Source: Corallochytrium limacisporum
Lineage: Eukaryota > Opisthokonta
DNA length: 45,408 nt
NCBI GenBank assembly: GCA_002811645.1
Contig: PDIP01000005.1
Coordinates: forward strand, 10,127-55,534
Reading direction: 5' to 3'
Position numbers and translations under genes: made by a program. Shown one piece after another: positions 30,300 to 40,672 of this stretch. Numbering within the stretch: the stretch's first letter is position 1; every line of letters begins with the position of its first letter. The notes under the pieces are model-generated. The model was not told where the DNA came from. It did not search any database and was given only the letters and a program-made list of their open reading frames with translations.

Positions 30300-31550
30300 A
30301 TGACACAGCATTCAGACTACAGAAATCTGCGGAATGCAGAGTGGGTTGCTGCCCATACTGACGATGCCGTTAAGCTCTGCAAACAACTGTTGGACATCAA
30401 AGACTCGCTGGAGACAGAAGTTGATGAAATCAAGGGAAGGCTCTCTGTGGAGACGAAGCGTCGCAACGTTCTACTAGAAGAAAACAACAAGCTGCGCAAC
30501 CAAGAAGCTGCACTCCATGCACAAATGGTGGTCAGTGATGAACACGCAGTGAACACCCAAATGCTCCTGCAGAAGATTGATCGTTTGAAGAAGGAAAAAG
30601 AGCGCTTGCTGCTGCAGGTTGAAGAAGAGGAAGAGTACCTGACAAACACATTGCAGCGTAAATTGGAGAAGGTGAGTGAGGAAAAACACCAGTTGGAACG
30701 GCAGTTGCGGGAAGGTAAACACAGCATGGATCCTCGGGTACAGAGTATTCAAAAACTTCAGCAAAAGGTGGAGGAGCTGGAGAACGAGATAACTAAGCTG
30801 CGGCAGCGTCGGTCCCTCACTACGAATCACGTCGATTTTGTGCCGGATTTGGACTATGGCCGGCTCTACGATACTCTTGAGCAAAGAATCGGCGCGCTGA
30901 TGAACCGCAGGGAGCACGACAGTGGCGAGCTGGGCAGCGCTGATGTTATGGCAGACAATGTTCGTGGCGAATTCACCGACCTTCGTGAGCTGCTAGAAGA
31001 GAATAGACTAGAGCAACAACGCCGTTTAGACGAATACGCCGATGCCATGGCGTCCCTCCGTGATGAGAACCTCCATCTACGACAGCGAGTCTTCCGTGAA
31101 ATGGAAATCATCCGTGCGCTGACCAAGGATCGGTGCACCATGGAAAGTGACAGTGAGGTCGACAGTGAGTACGCCTTTAATTCTATGCGCAGACGAACCA
31201 CAAGCCAGTCGTCATCAACACATGTGCCCGCCCCGAGCTCTGTGCCTACTAGTGCTGGTAAGCTTACAACCAGGGACACTTCGCAGACGATGATGATCTC
31301 CTCGGAGGCATCCACGCCCTCTGTGACTAGCTTTAATATGCAGACCAGTAACGCAGCCAAGAGCGTACAGTCCACACCAAGCATCCCGGCATCTCCGAAA
31401 CACGTATCGATGCAAATGCATGATCTCAATTTGGGAACAAGCTACCCGCGGACTCCGCATGGCGTCTTGCCCCCGCCTCGCAATCGCAGCCCGGGACCGA
31501 CAGAGGTTCCCCCGGCACAGTATCTGCTCAGTAGGGACAATACCTGCTGA
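30300..31550 (+). CDS. CCDC6-like (H4/D10S170) coiled-coil protein
   Basis: A 416-residue protein. Residues about 20-170 and 220-275 are coiled coil rich in Leu, Glu, Gln and Lys. EEEEYLTNTLQRKLEKV (about 115-131) resembles the repeated EEEF-(I/L)-(S/T)-N-x-L segments of CCDC6. The region from about 244 (EYADAMASLRDENLHLRQRV, then FREME) matches the conserved CCDC6 block [20 protein letters not shown] and is followed by the same Ser/Glu/Asp patch. The C-terminus is Ser/Thr/Pro-rich and disordered, as in CCDC6. Family knowledge: human CCDC6 acts in DNA-damage checkpoint control, and its coiled coil is fused to RET in thyroid cancer. The function in unicellular relatives is unknown. Confidence 0.75.
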   Translation: MTQHSDYRNLRNAEWVAAHTDDAVKLCKQLLDIKDSLETEVDEIKGRLSVETKRRNVLLEENNKLRNQEAALHAQMVVSDEHAVNTQMLLQKIDRLKKEKERLLLQVEEEEEYLTNTLQRKLEKVSEEKHQLERQLREGKHSMDPRVQSIQKLQQKVEELENEITKLRQRRSLTTNHVDFVPDLDYGRLYDTLEQRIGALMNRREHDSGELGSADVMADNVRGEFTDLRELLEENRLEQQRRLDEYADAMASLRDENLHLRQRVFREMEIIRALTKDRCTMESDSEVDSEYAFNSMRRRTTSQSSSTHVPAPSSVPTSAGKLTTRDTSQTMMISSEASTPSVTSFNMQTSNAAKSVQSTPSIPASPKHVSMQMHDLNLGTSYPRTPHGVLPPPRNRSPGPTEVPPAQYLLSRDNTC

Positions 31551-31700
31551 AGGCTAGAGCCTGCTCGCACTTTACTCCTTGTTGCTTGTCTCGAGTTGTA
31601 TCATTGTCTACCCTGTATTTACATTGTCTTCGTATCATCATCCCATCATATATCTGTAATCATCATCCCATTTTCTATCGTATCTACTTTTGCAAACTCC

Positions 31701-31706
31701 AATAAA
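31701..31706 (+). terminator. polyadenylation signal of the CCDC6-like gene
   Basis: AATAAA lies about 150 bp after the stop codon, in an AT-rich context. Confidence 0.6.
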
Positions 31707-32013
31707 AAAATTTGTTATTTCTAAACCTGCAGAACATTTAGCATATACAAACATCCTAGGGGTGGACCAATTTCCGATGCATCTGATCAATCATCATGTC
31801 GCCCAGACTTGGATTCCACTCCCAGACCCGCATAACTCCACCACCTCCCCGCCCGCTCCCCTTTTGGGGACCTACCACCGTCCCCGAGCTGATTTTGGCG
31901 CGAACGGTTAAGCTAAAGGAGGGGACAGAAAAAGAGGCGAAGGCAGGGAGAGAGAACTGGGAAGGGAGACGGGAAGGTAAGACGGGAAGGCAGAAAACAG
32001 GGTAGACAATGAT

Positions 32014-32213
32014 NNNNNNNNNNNNNNNNNNNNNNNNNNNNNNNNNNNNNNNNNNNNNNNNNNNNNNNNNNNNNNNNNNNNNNNNNNNNNNNNNNNNNNN
32101 NNNNNNNNNNNNNNNNNNNNNNNNNNNNNNNNNNNNNNNNNNNNNNNNNNNNNNNNNNNNNNNNNNNNNNNNNNNNNNNNNNNNNNNNNNNNNNNNNNNN
32201 NNNNNNNNNNNNN
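32014..32213. other. assembly gap of exactly 200 N
   Basis: The run of N is exactly 200 long, which suggests a placeholder or scaffolding gap, not a measured length. Both edges are purine-rich and simple (GGGAAGG units on the left, GGGGGAGGGAGAGAGGG on the right), so the missing sequence is probably a repeat of this kind. Confidence 0.98.
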
Positions 32214-32610
32214 GGGGGAGGGAGAGAGGGAGAGATGGTTGAGACCCAAACTACTGTGTTGCCAGACAACACGGCCGCACACAGACGACTGGTGAGGTTT
32301 TGATCAATGGTGGGCCTTGCTGTCGATGAAATGTCGTGTGTACCTTCATCAGTTATATTTCTGAAGAGAAATAGTTCTGTGCAATTGAGACACCTGGAAT
32401 CCTGTCTGTGCAGTAAAGCTTTTTGAGTCGCAGTCGCAAAACTACCTTGCACAACAACTCAGCCTCTCAGCTGAGGGACGGAACATAAAAATCGAATCAT
32501 ATTGGGCCTGGGAGTTCGTAGAAGCGGACAGAACCAGAACCAAAGAAGTGGAAAATATGTAGTACACTTTCTCGACACTTTTAAAGAAAAATACATCGAT
32601 ACTAAGAAGA

Positions 32611-34902
32611 ATGGATCCCGCATACGCGAGAAAGCTTAGCGGTGGAGGGCCATCTAGTCCACTGCGAAAGGGCACGTCACCCATGAAGCAGAATCGAACC
32701 CCAGTCCGCTCTACGACAAATTATTCGGCTTCAAATTCGATATCAGTCGGGTCAGTAACTTCACACAGTGAATTCGGAGGGATCAAGCGTTCGGACAAAC
32801 TTATTCCCATTGATGCCACTGCGCCAACGCGACGTGTGCCAGCTGGCACTGGACAGTCTCCCAACCGGCAGGGATCTCGAACACCAACGCGGAATGCACA
32901 GCAACCGTTTAGCCCTACCAGGAGCATTGGCCGCCGGCGCACATTGAGTATGCAAATGGGATTTACAGGATCGGACAATTTGGACAGCCGCAACTCACCA
33001 ATGCGGGCATCACCGGCACGGGTGTCGGATAGGTTTGTGCCGAGCCGCTCGGCAAACAGTCAGAGACGGTTGGTCTTTGACAATGTTCTGAGCAGCAAGA
33101 GCATGGACGTTGATGTAATGAGCAACAGTCGATCAAGTCGGAATGTAGGTAGTTCAAACCACAATCGCAACGATAGTAACAATAACACAGAGGGTGGAAC
33201 GCAGCAGGACGGGTCTAATCAACAGAACAACGCCAACGCGGCGCGCAGTGCAGCCCAATCAGAGGCCACCTACCGTCAGATTCTGCGCAATGAGTTGTTG
33301 GGACCAGAGAGTGAGAGCAGCCTGCGCAACTATCGCAGTCAGACCTCCCATCTACGTCAGGGCTACGGTTTTGATGCTTTCGCAGATGAAAACATACGTC
33401 CCGGGATGAACGCGGACACAGAGATGGAGGGAGATGCAGACAACAATGGCAGCAATAGTCACTCTCATAATGGCATGACCATGGACGTGGTCACTGGGGA
33501 GCACCGTCCGGCACCGGACCCAGTAATTGGCGGGGGTGGTGCGGCCGGCCCGCACGGAGCAACGAATGATGGTACAGCAGGCCAGAGACGTACCCACTCT
33601 GGGAGCCGAAGAGACGGAAATTTCCATATGTCGCCCTTAGTCACACCCCGTCAGAACCTACTCAGTTTTGATGATGGGTTGGGGGACGAACCTTTGAATC
33701 ACAGCGCGTCACTAGGACGTCAAAATATGTCCGCGGATGCTGGCTCGCAGAACATGCCACACTCTGGCCATATTTCGCCATTGCGAATGACCGGCAATAT
33801 GGGCTCCCATGCGGGGACCTCACAGTATTCGCTTAGTCCTCTCACCACCGCCAGTCAACAGCTCCTGACCTCTCCTGTGCGACAGACACGGAATGTGCCG
33901 AAGCAGCCGTTCAAAGTTCTGGACGCACCGGATCTGCAGGACGATTTCTATCTGAATCTCGTGGATTGGTCGCAGAGCAACATTCTAGCTGTCGGTCTGG
34001 GTCCCTGTGTTTATCTCTGGAACGCTGGCAGCGGAATGGTAACCCGTCTGTGTGATCTGAGTCCTGACGATAACTTTGTGACATCTGTGAGCTGGAGCCC
34101 CAAGTCGGACTACATTGCTGTGGGCACAAACCGCAGCGAGGTCCAACTCTGGGATGTCGAGACACAGACACAGATCCGTACACTATCCGGCCACAGTGCG
34201 CGGGTAGGGTCCTTGGCGTGGAGCAGTTCGTTGTTGTCTAGCGGATCCCGTGACCGGAGCATCTGTCAGCGGGATATCCGGGCGGTGGAGCACTTCACCA
34301 CCCGCCTAACTGCGCATAAACAGGAAGTCTGTGGCCTGAAGTGGAGCCCGGACGAAACCCTACTGGCCAGCGGAGGCAATGACAACAAACTGCTGATCTG
34401 GAGTAGCCGCGGCGGCCACGCAGCACGGTCCAGCCTGAACCGGCGTTCGAGCAACCAGCCCATCATGCGCTTCAGCGATCACGTTGCCGCCGTGAAGGCT
34501 ATTGCGTGGTCTCCGCATCAGCACGGACTACTGGTCAGTGGTGGCGGTACAGCAGACAAATGCATTCGCTTCTGGAACACCCTGACTAATCAATCTCTGC
34601 AAGTTGTCGATACGGGATCACAAGTCTGCAACTTAGCGTGGAGCAAGAGCGTCAATGAATTGGTCAGCACTCACGGCTATAGTCAGAATCAGATCTGTCT
34701 GTGGAAGTACCCATCGATGGTGCCCATTGCAACGCTGATGGGTCATAGCTACCGAGTTTTGTACCTCGCTATGTCACCGGATGGCCAGACCATCGTAACT
34801 GGCGCTGGTGACGAGACGCTGCGGTTCTGGAATGTGTTTGCAAAGGAGCATGAACGGTCTGGTCGCAAATCGGTCTTGAACATTCTGGGACAGCTGCGTT
34901 AG
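32611..34902 (+). CDS. FZR1: Cdh1/FZR1, APC/C co-activator with WD40 propeller
   Basis: A 763-residue protein. The C-terminal WD40 propeller begins at about 431 (KQPFKVLDAPDLQDDFYLNL), matching human FZR1 almost residue for residue and excluding Cdc20. A C-box lies at 140-146 (DRFVPSR). The protein ends QLR where animal Cdh1 ends in an IR tail, so the last Arg is kept and Ile is replaced by Leu. Family knowledge: Cdh1 binds D-box and KEN-box substrates and activates the anaphase-promoting complex in late mitosis and G1. The region between C-box and propeller is about 280 residues of Asn-, Ser-, Gly- and His-rich low complexity; human FZR1 has 496 residues in total. Several SP and TP sites upstream fit inhibitory CDK phosphorylation. 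The gene converges on NAD-GDH, with 155 bp between them. Confidence 0.96.
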   Translation: MDPAYARKLSGGGPSSPLRKGTSPMKQNRTPVRSTTNYSASNSISVGSVTSHSEFGGIKRSDKLIPIDATAPTRRVPAGTGQSPNRQGSRTPTRNAQQPFSPTRSIGRRRTLSMQMGFTGSDNLDSRNSPMRASPARVSDRFVPSRSANSQRRLVFDNVLSSKSMDVDVMSNSRSSRNVGSSNHNRNDSNNNTEGGTQQDGSNQQNNANAARSAAQSEATYRQILRNELLGPESESSLRNYRSQTSHLRQGYGFDAFADENIRPGMNADTEMEGDADNNGSNSHSHNGMTMDVVTGEHRPAPDPVIGGGGAAGPHGATNDGTAGQRRTHSGSRRDGNFHMSPLVTPRQNLLSFDDGLGDEPLNHSASLGRQNMSADAGSQNMPHSGHISPLRMTGNMGSHAGTSQYSLSPLTTASQQLLTSPVRQTRNVPKQPFKVLDAPDLQDDFYLNLVDWSQSNILAVGLGPCVYLWNAGSGMVTRLCDLSPDDNFVTSVSWSPKSDYIAVGTNRSEVQLWDVETQTQIRTLSGHSARVGSLAWSSSLLSSGSRDRSICQRDIRAVEHFTTRLTAHKQEVCGLKWSPDETLLASGGNDNKLLIWSSRGGHAARSSLNRRSSNQPIMRFSDHVAAVKAIAWSPHQHGLLVSGGGTADKCIRFWNTLTNQSLQVVDTGSQVCNLAWSKSVNELVSTHGYSQNQICLWKYPSMVPIATLMGHSYRVLYLAMSPDGQTIVTGAGDETLRFWNVFAKEHERSGRKSVLNILGQLR

Positions 34903-35057
34903 AAAGCCGTGCGGCATGGAGTATGTTGGATTATTAGAAGGCAGTTTCCTCTGAGGGTTAGGTTTCATATACTGTGCTATATTGGATTTTGTGAAATTCC
35001 GTTGTGTTATTCTTGTTTCAAGGTAATCCTTGGTTTAGAGTCTAGGATGATATCGAT

Positions 35058-38000
35058 TTACGCAGCCAATTTGCGTGCTCTGTCCAGATACTCCGTCATG
35101 AACTCGAAGAAAGTAAAAGGACTGCTGGTCATGCCATAGCGGTAGACATACCTACTGGCCAGATAAGAGCCAAAGATGGCGCGCAGATAGCTGTCCGGTA
35201 CGCGCTCAATGATGTCGTCCAGCGGCACCAGCTTCAGCAGAGCCTGAGGGCAATATTCGTTGAAGATGACAGTCCGCAGTTCGGCATTGTTCCACAGCGG
35301 GCTCTGGCTTAGCTCTTCGCTTAGTTCGACAATCTTTACACTGACCTGATCAGTCAGCACGCAGCGAGGCAGACCAGTGCGCTCATGTTCGTTCCAGATG
35401 CACTCAAATTCCATCGCGGCATTCTTTTCAACGATGCCCTGGACCTCCTTGACGTACTCCTGGTAGAACTTGGGCTCCTCACCACCTTTCACACTCATGT
35501 GTTCACCAAAGGTCTTATCATCCAAGGCAAGGGCGGCAAAGACCTCTAGAGAAGAGCTCGTGACACCGCCCTTGTTGGCACTAGCGTCCTTGTAGAGAAC
35601 GACCCCCTTCTGTTCGAGCTGTAGACGTGCAGCCTGCGTAATAAAAAGATTGGCACCCTCGACGATATATTTATGACGTGGGGCCCCAGTCTCTTCGTCA
35701 AACATCAGGTGCACGTTCTGCAAATTAATAGAGTCCGGTCGACCTCCGCACGGCACCAGGAAAGTGGACTCCACGCCGCGGTTGACATGGAAGCCATTGC
35801 GGAAGCGCATACCGTTCTCCACCACGCTGCCGTCCGGCAGATCAATGGACCTGTCATCCACAAGCACTCGGTAGCCCTCCGGCCCTAGTTTGCTCACGTC
35901 AAAGTGTTCAATCATCTTGCGTTCCCGAGCGAGACGTTCAAGTTCATCGCGGGCAATACCTTGAGGATCAAAGAGCACGCCAGAACCATCTACAATGGAA
36001 ATAGTCTTGTCCTTGGAGATGAGAATCTCGTTAGATCCAAGATCACCGTCCGGACCACCAGTCTGTACCTTGGTACAGTCCTCTTCCTTCAGAGCTAGCT
36101 TGCGGATAATGCCGAGCACATACTGATGCACACTGCGGGTGGTCATGCCGTACCGATCGTGGGGAATGCCACCGAGGGCAATGCTCTTACCGGTGGTGAA
36201 AGCTTTCCAGAACGAGGCGCTGCGTTTCTTGGCATGCAGGGCCGCCCAATCCATAAGGTTGGCTGTACCCTCGTCAGGACCCAGGAACAGAATCTCCGGT
36301 GTTCCCAAACGGTCTACGATCTGTTCCTTGATGCCCGGGCTCTTGCCCACCAACAGTAAGTCCAAAAGACCATCGACATACTTCTCGAAGGCCCTTTCGG
36401 CAGCGCCCTGTCGATTCATCTCCAACAGGACAGTACCCTTGGATCCGCCCTCAGGGATGTCCTTGTTTTTGTTTTGTTGTGTTGACGCGAGATTATAGTT
36501 CTCGTCAAAGAGCGAGATAACGTTACGCCTGAACACGTCGGTATTGGCACTGCGAATAATGCGGATGCCACCACGCGCGACGTCAGCGAAACGGACGTGG
36601 AAACCACGGAATTCAGCAGCCAATACAAAGAACATGCCGTACACTTTGCGTGGGTACTCGATCGGAGGCAGGAAGGACGGGTCGAGACGGAAGCTCAGCG
36701 CAATCTTAGTAGGCTGGAAGAAATTGGTCTTCAGGATGTGCTGATTGAAGGTGAGCATGGCCTCAAAGATGGCCGCCTCACGCATGCTCTGAGTCATGTA
36801 CTTAATCAGATCGAGAATGTCAGCGTCCGTGTAGTCCGCCAGAGAGTCCAGGCGCTGGGTGGAGAGGGAGCGCTGATCCTCGGCCATGCCCGGAGTTTCC
36901 AATTGATTGGTCCCCATGGTGCCCATGCTGATGCTTACATGGTGCACAGACGCAAAGTTGGCGTACAGAGAGCGCACTAGTTCGGGGTACTGGAAGACAA
37001 TCTGGTGGATCTCATTAGAGCCGAAAGTGTCGCTACGCAGGCGGGTCTTCAGAGACAGCAGCAGGGTCTGATGAGACTCATTCTTTTCGTCAAGAAGCTC
37101 GCTGATCTGGGTGAACTCGGGCCCGAGACGGTTGAGGAAATGCTCCACGAATTTACAGGCCGCGAACGCATATGCGCACTCTTGCATGCTCAAACGCTTC
37201 TCGTAGTAGTGCTCAAAGAACATGGATTCGGGCAAGATATGCAGGTAGCTGACTTCCTTCATGATCTGAATGATACACTGGTTGACAGTGACACCGGGCT
37301 TGACTTCAGACCGGTCCACATACAGGGAGATGATGGTCATGCCATTGGCAAACTGTTCGACGTATTTCTTTGTGGAGTACAGCCCATAGAAATGATACAA
37401 GTGACTCAATGCTGCAAACATGCCAGTAGTGTAGCCCCGACCATATGCAATGACCACCCGCCAGTGATCATCCTCAAGATGGAAGCGTTCGATGACGGGA
37501 CCCGTGCGATTGACTGCCTTGTTGATCAGGTTTTGGTATAGCTGCATAGTATTCTCAGTAGCACGGGCAAGGAACTCAGAGCTGCTAATCTTCTTCAGAT
37601 CCGTCTCTAATGGATCACATAGCCCGTTGGGGAAGGTGCATTCCTGTACAAAATAACAGCGCAGCTGGAGTTTGCTCTCCCCGGAGACGTGCGTCTTGCT
37701 GCGGTAGGTCTCGACGCGGAACACCCGGCCATCGTCGCGGTCAAGGAACCGTTCATCAATCTTCTGCTCAAAGCGGGGGCCACTTGCAATAGAAATACCG
37801 GGCATAGAGTTGCAGAGGAAGATTGTGGTGTCCTCAGTCTCGTGTTCGAGCTCAATATCGATGGTGGACTTGCGCTTGGTGTAGGCAAGGACCTTGGCAC
37901 CGTAGATGGAGAGAATAAACTCGGCAATCTTCTCAGAATTTTCATGGGCAAAGAAGAGGTCCTCAATGCCAAGCTTGTCGTAAAAGAAATCGACCTCGTT

Positions 38001-38159
38001 GACAGCTTCTGCGTCAGGGATGAAGCCCTTGGCCTTGATCAACTGCAGGACATCTTGCCGTTGTTGTGACTTACCCTGGAAAACGGGAGTCCTCAGGTCG
38101 ATACCAGTCTTTGAGACCGTATCAACTGTGGCAGTTTCCTTTGCCTTTGACCTGATCAT
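35058..38159 (-). CDS. GDH2: NAD-specific glutamate dehydrogenase, 115 kDa class (GDH2)
   Basis: A 1033-residue protein of the large fungal-type NAD-GDH class. The regulatory N-terminal part includes FFYDKLGIEDLFF (about 58-70) and YGAKVLAY, both typical of this class. The catalytic part has GGIRI (about 530-534), GGSKG (571-575), PDEGTANLMDW (about 628-638), the dinucleotide-binding GGPDGDLGSN (701-710), VEGANLFIT (about 833-841) and DASANKGGV (about 858-866). Family knowledge: the enzyme oxidises glutamate to 2-oxoglutarate and ammonium with NAD+, a catabolic role, and is usually a tetramer in cytosol or mitochondria. The N-terminus is not a clear targeting peptide. It diverges from BZW across 2.5 kb. 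Confidence 0.96.
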   Translation of the reverse strand: MIRSKAKETATVDTVSKTGIDLRTPVFQGKSQQRQDVLQLIKAKGFIPDAEAVNEVDFFYDKLGIEDLFFAHENSEKIAEFILSIYGAKVLAYTKRKSTIDIELEHETEDTTIFLCNSMPGISIASGPRFEQKIDERFLDRDDGRVFRVETYRSKTHVSGESKLQLRCYFVQECTFPNGLCDPLETDLKKISSSEFLARATENTMQLYQNLINKAVNRTGPVIERFHLEDDHWRVVIAYGRGYTTGMFAALSHLYHFYGLYSTKKYVEQFANGMTIISLYVDRSEVKPGVTVNQCIIQIMKEVSYLHILPESMFFEHYYEKRLSMQECAYAFAACKFVEHFLNRLGPEFTQISELLDEKNESHQTLLLSLKTRLRSDTFGSNEIHQIVFQYPELVRSLYANFASVHHVSISMGTMGTNQLETPGMAEDQRSLSTQRLDSLADYTDADILDLIKYMTQSMREAAIFEAMLTFNQHILKTNFFQPTKIALSFRLDPSFLPPIEYPRKVYGMFFVLAAEFRGFHVRFADVARGGIRIIRSANTDVFRRNVISLFDENYNLASTQQNKNKDIPEGGSKGTVLLEMNRQGAAERAFEKYVDGLLDLLLVGKSPGIKEQIVDRLGTPEILFLGPDEGTANLMDWAALHAKKRSASFWKAFTTGKSIALGGIPHDRYGMTTRSVHQYVLGIIRKLALKEEDCTKVQTGGPDGDLGSNEILISKDKTISIVDGSGVLFDPQGIARDELERLARERKMIEHFDVSKLGPEGYRVLVDDRSIDLPDGSVVENGMRFRNGFHVNRGVESTFLVPCGGRPDSINLQNVHLMFDEETGAPRHKYIVEGANLFITQAARLQLEQKGVVLYKDASANKGGVTSSSLEVFAALALDDKTFGEHMSVKGGEEPKFYQEYVKEVQGIVEKNAAMEFECIWNEHERTGLPRCVLTDQVSVKIVELSEELSQSPLWNNAELRTVIFNEYCPQALLKLVPLDDIIERVPDSYLRAIFGSYLASRYVYRYGMTSSPFTFFEFMTEYLDRARKLAA

Positions 38160-38755
38160 TGTTGCAGATCAATGAAGTATCGTACTCTAGCTGTTGTATC
38201 CTATGGCTCGAATTGACCTTTGGGGCCAGTTCTACGCTGCTCGAGCACCACAGGGGATGGAATAGATCGGTAGACCGTTGATGAGCAGAAGCAGCCCATA
38301 AGATCTCTCAAGTAGCCTCTCTGGGTGTTCATCCGAATCGAATACGCAGTGCAGAGCACATCGTCACCCCGTAAGACTCTCGACCTCCGCTTGTGGCCCA
38401 TACGATGCCGCATCCAAGACTGCGAGATCGGATTGTGAGCTCTGGAACCCAACTCATCCAAGCGGCTTGAGGAAAACAAAGAAAATACACATTGAACCCC
38501 CCTGGGATACACACAGTATCGAACGGTGCCCAGTACGGCCCGCAGGGGAATTGGCTTAAACGCGGAAAACTTTGCTTCGACATTTTGCTCAAAACAATCT
38601 GCGCCATATGTCACACACACACCCCACAACACACAGAGCACCAGGAGAGCAAGTGGACCCACCGCGTTGCTTTGAAACGTGGCGACTGGTCACCACCCTT
38701 CGTGATGTGATGGTACGAAGGAAATTCGAAGTGAAAAGTGGCGTAGAGAGGAGGA

Positions 38756-38771
38756 CCCCCCGGGGGGGGGG
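38756..38771. repeat. C6G10 tract
   Basis: Six C are followed by ten G. It lies about 600 bp upstream of the NAD-GDH start and belongs to the C-then-G class. Confidence 0.9.
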
Positions 38772-38943
38772 CCTCGGACGGCCCTTCGGTTTGGCCAGCG
38801 TTGTTGCTCTGCGCTCCCCATTTTGCCGTTCGCTGTGCGCCTATGCTTTCCAAAAACCGGTGGTAATTTCTGAGTATGCAATGCTTTTTATTTTGTTTTT
38901 TTTTTGGGGGGGGGGGGGTGGCACCCCACTTCAGAGGTTCTGG

Positions 38944-38973
38944 GAGAGAGAGAGAGAGAGTGTGTGTGTGTGT
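38944..38973. repeat. GA then GT compound microsatellite
   Basis: About eight GA units continue directly into about six TG units, in the spacer between NAD-GDH and BZW. Confidence 0.9.
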
Positions 38974-40010
38974 AAAAGATCGGAGCGGTAGGGACGGGCT
39001 TTTTCAGTGAAAGTTTATTCTCCCGCTCGCTCGGGTCTGTCTTAATAAGCTTTTATTGCTCCCGACCCCCCCCCTCCCTTACTCTCTTGTCTGTCTGTCG
39101 TTTCTCTCGCTTCTCTCTCATCTCCCCCCGGACCTCCTCCTAGTTTCTGCCCTGCAAAAAATCCTTCACCAGCCTCAGGCTTCTCTACACCTCCTCCCCT
39201 GGGGATCGCCGTGGCATCATGCAGTTTTGGCTGTGTGCGGTTGGCACCCCCCCCCCAATCATCTCTGCAGCAACCACTTCCTTCGGATTTCAGTATATTC
39301 GGTATTCTCACAGTCTTCTGCGCGATTCTCTCTGACTCTCCTCTCGCTGCGGACCGTGTCTACATCTGCAACCTGCTGACCGACCAGACTCTCTTTCTCT
39401 CTCATCGACACCTGTTGGCGGCCGTTGGCAGTGTGGCGCTCATGTAACCTCAGAAAGAGCGGCTCGATGACTGCGTAGTGCTGTACCTGCCAACCTTCCC
39501 ACACCAACGCCCGGACGGACTCTATCGCTACGGTTTTTGGCTGGCCAAGTCTGTTGGATAGGAGAACAAAAGTTGAAATCACTGGTGCCGCATATCAACC
39601 TGAAGAAAAATACTAAAGGTATTCCTGGGGTTCCCACCGCGTGCGGTTCCTCTGTTATGCATTCGCAGATTGAATTCGCAAGGAGGGTAGGACAGGGGCC
39701 CACTGTTAAGAGCTCTACCACACCGTTACTATCAATAATCTTCCCCCCCCCCCAACATAACACCGAACCCCTCTCCCACTTGCTTATATCCACTTACCCA
39801 CCACCACCAGCACACACTGCACTGAATTGTAACATAGGGCCTTCGTATTCAAATATTTGATGAATCATAAGGGACGGTACGGTGGCCGAGGAATGCGTAG
39901 TGAATGTATGGGCAGTCCCTTTCACAGGTCGGCCCTTTCGCTGGTCCTTTTTCTTTGTTGGGAAGCCGGGAAGGAAGGGGGGGGGTTCGGAAATTGCGGG
40001 CCGAAGAAGA

Positions 40011-40031
40011 GGGCCCCGGGGAGGGGGGGGG
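40011..40031. repeat. G3C4G4AG9 tract
   Basis: A looser member of the C/G tract class, about 640 bp upstream of the BZW start. Confidence 0.8.
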
Positions 40032-40672
40032 CCGCGTTGTGCCTTTTCGACAACGTTTGTTAGGGAGAACGAGTGCCAAGCCACAACACTAGCTTTCTGC
40101 CATACTGAAGAAATGGAGGACACTCCCCCCACACACACTCGAGGAAGGCTTGTTGGACGGTAAAGCGACCGTAGGGGGGCCGATTCGAACCTGGGCAGAT
40201 AGGGTTTAGTAGTGAAACGACTGGTCTTGCAGATCTGACGGGCGGCTAAGGCTTGCGGAGATGGGCCTCCCTCAGAAGTCACATGGGGCTGGCTGGCTGT
40301 GTGCTGGGGAGGAGCGGGGATGCTGGAGCTGAATTGGAGAAAGTGTGGCTGCGTGTGTATGGTTGGTTCTGGGCACTGCCGTTGGCTTCGAATGCGTGAT
40401 GAATGGTGGCTTTAGGCTCCAGTGTAGCGTGGCTATGAGCATTGGACTTAGTCGACCCGCGCAAGGGTAGGATAGGTTTCCATTGGTGATGATGTTGGAG
40501 AAAACGGATAACTTGTTATGGTTCAAATTGGAATAGGTGGTAGAGTTCATATTCTAAGAGCAGGTACTTTGAAGAACAAGCTTCAAGAGCCCACTGGACA
40601 AATTCAATTTTAGTATAGATCTTTTATCTTTCAATTTAGGGAACCGAGGTAAATAGTATCCTTATAGGAAAG

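Larger units (their letters stand above)
31551..32610. other. spacer with an assembly gap, upstream of Cdh1
   Basis: It contains the 3' UTR of the CCDC6-like gene, purine-rich simple sequence (about 31915-32010), the N gap and the 5' flank of the Cdh1 gene. No gene is seen. Confidence 0.7.
38160..40672. other. 2.5 kb divergent promoter spacer between NAD-GDH and BZW
   Basis: No gene is supported. It contains a C6G10 tract (38756-38771, about 600 bp upstream of the GDH start), a T/G run (about 38895-38919), a GA-then-GT microsatellite (38944-38973), T/C-rich sequence at about 39060-39200 and a G3C4G4AG9 tract (40011-40031). The 153-codon minus frame at 38201-38662 starts at GTG, and its signal-peptide look comes from GT-rich sequence. 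Confidence 0.55.

Noticed and set aside
38201-38662. A 153-codon minus-strand frame with a signal-peptide-like start
   Set aside because: It begins at GTG, has no upstream ATG, and its hydrophobic start comes from GT-rich sequence.
40180-40200. A GATTCGAAC sequence resembling a tRNA T-loop on the minus strand
   Set aside because: The flanking bases do not form the five-base-pair T stem, and no acceptor or anticodon stem is visible at the right distances.
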